Source: Owenia fusiformis
Taxonomy: Eukaryota; Annelida; Polychaeta; Sabellida; Oweniidae
Length of the DNA: 64,000 nucleotides
NCBI GenBank assembly: GCA_903813345.2
Contig: CAIIXF020000006.1
Location: 14,326,348-14,390,347, forward strand
Direction: 5' to 3'
The stretch's first letter is position 1, and every line of letters begins with the position of its first letter. Under the pieces are notes generated by a model. That model made no database searches and was not told the origin of the DNA. It saw nothing but the letters and a program-made list of their open reading frames with translations. The translations under genes were made by a program, and so were the position numbers. This document shows positions 59,601 to 64,000 of the stretch, piece by piece.

Positions 59601-62600
59601 CTACCTACTCGCATTTGGGTAATTAAATCTAGTTGCTGGGACAGATATTCAGACAAATCTAACAAACCCAAGTTCGAATTATATTAGCAGTGAATAGTCA
59701 GATTAACCTGAGAATTTAGCACATGGCTGCACTAATTTTGCCATTCTGATACTCGTCACATCTTTCCATTTTCTAGAAGGGACCTTGATTTCTCATGATG
59801 CAATTTTACAGTAAGTCTTTCAATATAATATTCAATTCCTGAAAGTTTCATCTTATTCCCCTCACAAACAAGTAAATGAGACCACTTGTATAGGTATTTT
59901 TTGAACAAATTGTATTCAATGGATTTAAACTTATATCAGTTATTTCAGAATGTATTTTATTGTGAAAATGATGCAATTTTATTAATATATATTCGAAAAA
60001 TCTTACCATCTTTGTAAGATTAGGGAATGTCTTGCTCTGGAAGGGAAATGACTGGTCATCTACAATGTGCCAGTGGAATACATTGTATTTATTGTGCGAC
60101 ATGAGATCCTACAAGAAAAAATTAATCAGTTTTATTTCCCACAAGGTCAACAATACATGTTCCTTTAAATCACTAGATAGCCATGTACAATGTATCATGT
60201 TGTAAACCAGGGTAGTTTGTTGTTTCAAGCCATTGTGCCCATCCCTCACCCATATACACCTCACCCCCAGTGAGAGTAGATAGAGTAAATCAAGAGGGCG
60301 ATCCAGAGACATGAAACAGAATTTCAGGACTGTATATGTTTTATCATTGCATACTTACTATAAACATTATATTTTGTCTTTCAAGACTTTATGTTCTCAA
60401 GATAAAATATAAAATAGCATAGTTTGAGGTGCCATCTTTGGTATTTTTCAGCTCTTGACATTTTCCCTTTAAGCATGATATGTGATATGTATAATTAAAG
60501 CTATAAGTGCTTGTCCAAGAAAAAATGGCTAACACGAATGTGATATTTTGTATGTTCAGAAAATCAATGAACTCTGCCTTGAAGATGGATTATGAATGGA
60601 TAAAGATATTACTTTTATCTCTTTGAATATAACATGTCTATAATTTACTGTATTATATTCAGTATAATTAATCTTTAATAATCAGATAATATGAGATGAA
60701 AATCAATTACTTGTAAATGTTCGTGGTAGTGCTGAATATGTTAAATAGATATCCATAATGTTAGTTATAAATATGCATGTCAAACTTTGTATACTGTAAC
60801 CTATATTAAAGGAATAAAGACCCTAGATTCTATGATTTATGGCACAATACATGACTGGAAATTTTATTCTGTTCATTGTTAAAATAAATCATAGAATCGA
60901 GGTCTTTGTTACGATTCTAATATAATAAAGCAATAAACAAATCAGAAAGACAACTGTTTGCATTTATAAAATTCAGCAGCCATATATACTCTATTATAGA
61001 CCAGTAAATCAATTGTTCATCTTGTTAGAATATAACATATATAACTTATATCACACTACTATGGGGATCAGTGATCTCCCCAGCATTTAAATAAAGAGGG
61101 CGCAGCACCAACTTGAGATTTCAAAAACAGGCATGTACCCAACTGAAAATGCATTTTGCACCCACTTGAAAATGAGAAAAAAATCATGAAAAATTTGCAC
61201 ATTTTGGTCTAAATTGTGAAAATGAAAATTTTGCACCCACTTGAGAAAAAATCCTGCTAAGAACACTGAGGATATACATCTTTGAGTTGGTGTCTCAATT
61301 TTTGGTTTTTGTAAAACTGTGTGATTTTAATAAATAAAGAAAAATTAAAATTTAAGTAAAGAAACAAATCTCAATAATTAAGATTGTGCAATGTTGTCTT
61401 TGGACGTGACTTGCCACTTATCCCTTTTTGTTTGAAAAGAATATTTCTTAAAAACATAAGATAGGATCAGAAAGGCTTCTACAAGTATAAGGCTACTGTA
61501 ACAGATAGCATGCACAAACTTACTATATGTTCTAATATTGTGGATTTTTTCAGGAAGTGCCTTGACGTGTCAAGTAAGAATCCCCTGTGCTGGAATCGTG
61601 GGAAGTCATGGATCGTAGCGTGATATATGAGATACTGGAAATAGCAAGAGAAACAGTAATTACACAGCCTATATACATACGGGATTTATGGATAGATAAT
61701 ATCTGAGTGATTATTGAATTGAATTTGAGAAACATTAGGCTTAGGCCTGGAGATCAGTTTCTTAGAGTGTATGTTACCAAAAGATCCTGTTCCTTAAAGT
61801 TTTCACATAGCCCTTGTGCTTAACTCTTAAAATAAAACCTGCCTTTACAGGGTGTCCAAAAAACAGGACCGTAAGAAAGTTGAATAATTCGGTCAATTTT
61901 GCATATTTTGCCTTGAAATTTTAGAATTATTTAGTTCATTCAATGTGAATCTTGATTTTAGATTATTTGAGACAAAGGGCCTTTGTTAACATAACCTATA
62001 AGTGTATCTCATTGTGGGACTATACAATAAAACATGTACATAGTGGACACCTTTTGAACCAAAGAGGATGTACCCATATGTACTACTATGTAGGTGTTAC
62101 TACAAAAGCCAATGGAGTACTCTGTTTAAGAATAGTGTCTACTTAGACATGAGACATGTTCTATAAGACCGGTTTTACTGGACTAGTTTTACATCAAGTC
62201 TCATCCCCATCACTTACTCTCCTAGTTAACGAAGAGGGCATGTGTTATAGGGGAGAGAGTTAACAAGGGCTTGATGCAAAACTATAATTGAACCTCAACA
62301 CACGAAAAGTGGTCTTATCACAAAAATTAAAATTGTACTACAGAGGCAACAATGTGCTAAATTCAAATCCATCTTTCTGGTCTATATCTGCAAGGAAAAA
62401 TTGTTAAGACATAGGCCTTAGCAAGGCCTTTTTATGTCCTCAAAACATGGCTAATTCCGTCATTACTCTAAAGATAAAAATATGGTAATTTCCTAGTTGA
62501 TTCGCTATAAATATTTTTATAGTGTTTTAAAATGGATTTGATCACCTTGGTGACAAAGTATCAGCTAAACAGAGAAAATTATCATACATGTCATAAAATC

Positions 62601-64000
62601 CTTTTTACAAACTCATAATGTATTGTACAGTGAAACCTGTCAATTGGAACACCTCAAAGGGAAACAACTCTCTTAGAGTACCAAGACCAACTGGTTTAAT
62701 GTTAAATGAACCTCTGTATTAGTAGAACACCTTTCAAGTGGAACACTTTAAGGGGCACAAAGAGGTTCCACCAGATAGGTTTTACTGTACATGTATATGT
62801 TCAACCCACTGTAATACTTGATATAGTATTAAGCACACATTTCAAAAGAATCTCATCTGGCTTTAAATTCAATAAGTCTGTAATATTTAATATGATTGCC
62901 AGGATATTATTACCTGGATGACCTTGAAATTAGAGAAATAGAGACAACAATAAAATGGATTTTAGTTGACTTAAGACTAATCCTATTTGAAAAACTTTTT
63001 TTGTATCGTTGAAAGCTTGTTATAATAGATTGTTTGCCAATTGAAAAGTTCAGTTGATAACATTTGTATTATGTGACATCCTTGTTATGTTCACTTAAAG
63101 CATTTGTGTATTTGTTTCTGTATTATATGACATTTGGAGCAACAAGTCTAAATAAAAGCAAGATAGCTTAAAGAAACCTTGTCTGTGCTAATGGTAACTA
63201 GAATATAATATAAAGAAACAACCTTGGATTCATAATATCAGGGGTGTAGTCAGCAATTGGCAAGGGGTGTGATTTTTTGGGTTTGCATCACAGCGAGTGA
63301 AGTGAGCCCCAAAAAGGGGGCTACAGGGGTTCACCCCCATAATTATTTTTTAAAATTACATTGTTTACGGTGCATTCAAAGCATTTTAAACTATAATTTG
63401 TTAATGTACCCATCACACCCCCTGGCTACGCTCATGTATATCAATGACATCATATTATAAAGAGACCAAGGCCCCATTGTTGGCTATTTTCCATATCATC
63501 TGAATATGAGAATTTGAAGGGTTTTGGGCATAGGGTTCATTTTATCATTGCCTTATCGCTCTTGTTAAACAGCTAATAGATCCATATACACTGTACAGCT
63601 CAATTACAGACTAATATGGCAAACCAATTCATTTTAAGCTGGTATATCTCAGCATGCTAATTGAAATTTTAATTAGTTCAAAGATTGATCTCTATCCCAA
63701 AATTACCAGTTAATTGGTTGTGCATAAATTAAGTAGAACCTGTAAAGGGGAACACCTCCCCAAGTGGAACACCTACGTAGCTTCAATAACCAATTGAACC
63801 TCTGTAAGTGGAACAGCTCCAAGGGGTACTTAAGGTGTTCCACTTACACAGGTTAGACTGTACATGGAGTTAAAAATGCCTTACACTTTCAAGCATATAG
63901 GGATTTTGGGCATAGATGAAAGAATTGTTTGTGAGGTAATACTGCCAGGAAGCTTATCTCACATAGTCCTACCTTGTGGTGTTCTGAATTGAAGACTAAC
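50476..64000 (-). CDS. HEXA/HEXB: Lysosomal beta-hexosaminidase, GH20 (5' partial, 10 exons)
   Basis: Minus-strand exons: >64000-63973, 61634-61524, 60108-60007, 58911-58806, 56393-56204, 54104-54015, 53850-53603, 52715-52625, 52366-52262, 50701-50476. They are phase-consistent and encode the last 431 aa. The enzyme removes terminal GlcNAc/GalNAc from glycans and gangliosides. Seen in order: [45 protein letters not shown]; the catalytic Asp-Glu pair in [33 protein letters not shown]; and a conserved Cys in GPGSCN. Asp after WYL resembles vertebrate HEXB rather than HEXA (Asn-Arg), although invertebrate genes are usually co-orthologous to both. The signal peptide and N-terminal domain lie beyond the window. 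Odd points: exon edges repeated at 52716-53215 and 55004-56203, and an extra repetitive C-terminal tail. Confidence 0.94.
51137..52220 (-). mobile_element. Mariner element, internally deleted, long TIRs
   Basis: It begins 'cgaggggtgatcaataagta' and ends with the complement, with TA on both sides (51135-51136, 52221-52222). The inverted repeats extend about 240 bp. On the minus strand near 51800 a fragment reads [12 protein letters not shown], the block around the second catalytic Asp of mariner transposases, but the remainder is lost. It is inserted in the last hexosaminidase intron. Confidence 0.88.
52716..53215 (-). repeat. Tandem copies of a hexosaminidase acceptor plus exon start (101-102 bp, 4 extra copies)
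   Basis: Upstream of the true exon (52715-52625) the sequence 'tatatttcagggacattag' through the GGEACMWGE codons is repeated, with junctions at about 52816, 52917, 53019 and 53121 and a partial unit beyond. Each copy ends in 'gtggggagaacaaac'-like sequence, whereas the true exon continues into GEYIDDNN and a donor. None of the extra copies has the exon's 3' half or a donor. Confidence 0.9.
55004..56203 (-). repeat. Tandem copies of the hexosaminidase catalytic exon end plus donor (about 94 bp, 12 extra copies)
   Basis: The last 69 bp of the exon 56393-56204 (EVNDVFV...[11 protein letters not shown]) and its donor GTAAGTG are repeated 12 more times downstream in the gene's direction, separated by about 25 bp ending in an acceptor-like 'catttgtag'. 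The segment between 'tag' and 'gtaagt' is 69 nt, a multiple of three, and is phase-compatible with the exon before it. The last copy (55004) has lost its donor. Two units carry an extra 'acatcattcacatcactac' stretch. The 25-bp spacers are too short for normal introns. Confidence 0.93.
59189..59620. mobile_element. MITE with CAGATGCGAGTAG-type ends (member 2)
   Basis: The ends are 'acccagatgcgagtag' and 'ctactcgcatttgggt'. The body is related to 18708-18977 in reverse orientation. Hexosaminidase intron. Adjacent at 59105-59150 is the 'caaatggcaggtggtgacat' repeat also found near 48645 and 48750. Confidence 0.78.
62628..62787. mobile_element. MITE, CAGTAAAACCTG family (subtype with ggaacacc boxes)
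   Basis: It starts 'cagtgaaacctgtcaattgg' and ends 'aggttttactg', with TA on each side. 160 bp, first visible hexosaminidase intron. Confidence 0.75.
63241..63436. mobile_element. MITE with ggggtgtagtcag / ctggctacgctc ends
   Basis: 'caggggtgtagtcagcaatt' at the left and 'cccctggctacgctcatg' at the right are imperfect inverted repeats of a type common in animal hAT MITEs. An inner 'ggggtgtgat' / 'atcacacccc' pair is also present. Confidence 0.55.
63731..63860. mobile_element. MITE, CAGTAAAACCTG family (decayed)
   Basis: 'agtagaacctgtaaagggga' at the left and 'acacaggttagactgtaca' at the right, with 'gtggaacacc' boxes between. It ends 113 bp from the hexosaminidase exon at 63973. Confidence 0.65.

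Overview
The window is AT-rich, intron-rich animal genomic DNA. Coding exons are short, have GT-AG borders, and sit in a sea of small DNA transposons, hairpin MITEs, tRNA-derived SINEs and minisatellites. Gene content and repeat style suggest a marine invertebrate, perhaps a hemichordate or similar deuterostome. That placement is a low-confidence guess. All gene models below were assembled by hand from splice sites and reading phase.

Layout. (1) At 1-7575 is copy A of a segmental duplication. It carries a complete six-exon flavin-containing monooxygenase (FMO, +) and the last two exons of a phosphohistidine phosphatase gene (PHPT1, -). (2) From 8779 to 26563 (+) run the 3' fifteen exons of a BRSK/SAD-type protein kinase: end of the kinase domain, UBA-like segment, Ser/Pro-rich linker and KA1-like C-terminus. 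The N-terminal kinase exons are not in the window, so FMO copy A appears to be nested in, or misjoined into, a BRSK intron. (3) 26564-32585 is non-coding. (4) 32586-38856 is copy B of the duplication, with a second nearly identical FMO, followed tail-to-tail by the complete four-exon PHPT1 (-, 39983-38076). Copy B is therefore the likely parental locus and copy A the truncated derivative. (5) 40017-44018 is repeats. (6) SWI5 (+, 44019-49022), a recombination mediator, has four exons. (7) A GH20 beta-hexosaminidase (HEXA/HEXB-like, -) runs from the right edge of the window to 50476, with ten exons and its 5' end missing.

The most striking feature is how often a tandem repeat sits exactly on an exon edge. 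In BRSK a 37-bp unit (about 32 copies) repeats one exon's splice donor, and a 30-bp unit (about 12 copies) repeats another exon's acceptor plus its first codons, in frame. In the hexosaminidase gene a 94-bp unit (13 copies) repeats the end of the exon encoding the catalytic HLGGDE motif together with its donor. A 101-102-bp unit (5 copies) repeats the acceptor and start of the GGEACMWGE exon. A further repeat is translated as a C-terminal tail built from [10 protein letters not shown]-like units. Two genes thus carry five exon-associated minisatellites that could act as ladders of alternative splice sites.

The two FMO copies also serve as a natural record of transposition: three elements in copy A are missing from copy B, one of them with a clean 8-bp target duplication. 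The other genes look like ordinary housekeeping or signalling genes, with no sign of a functional cluster.
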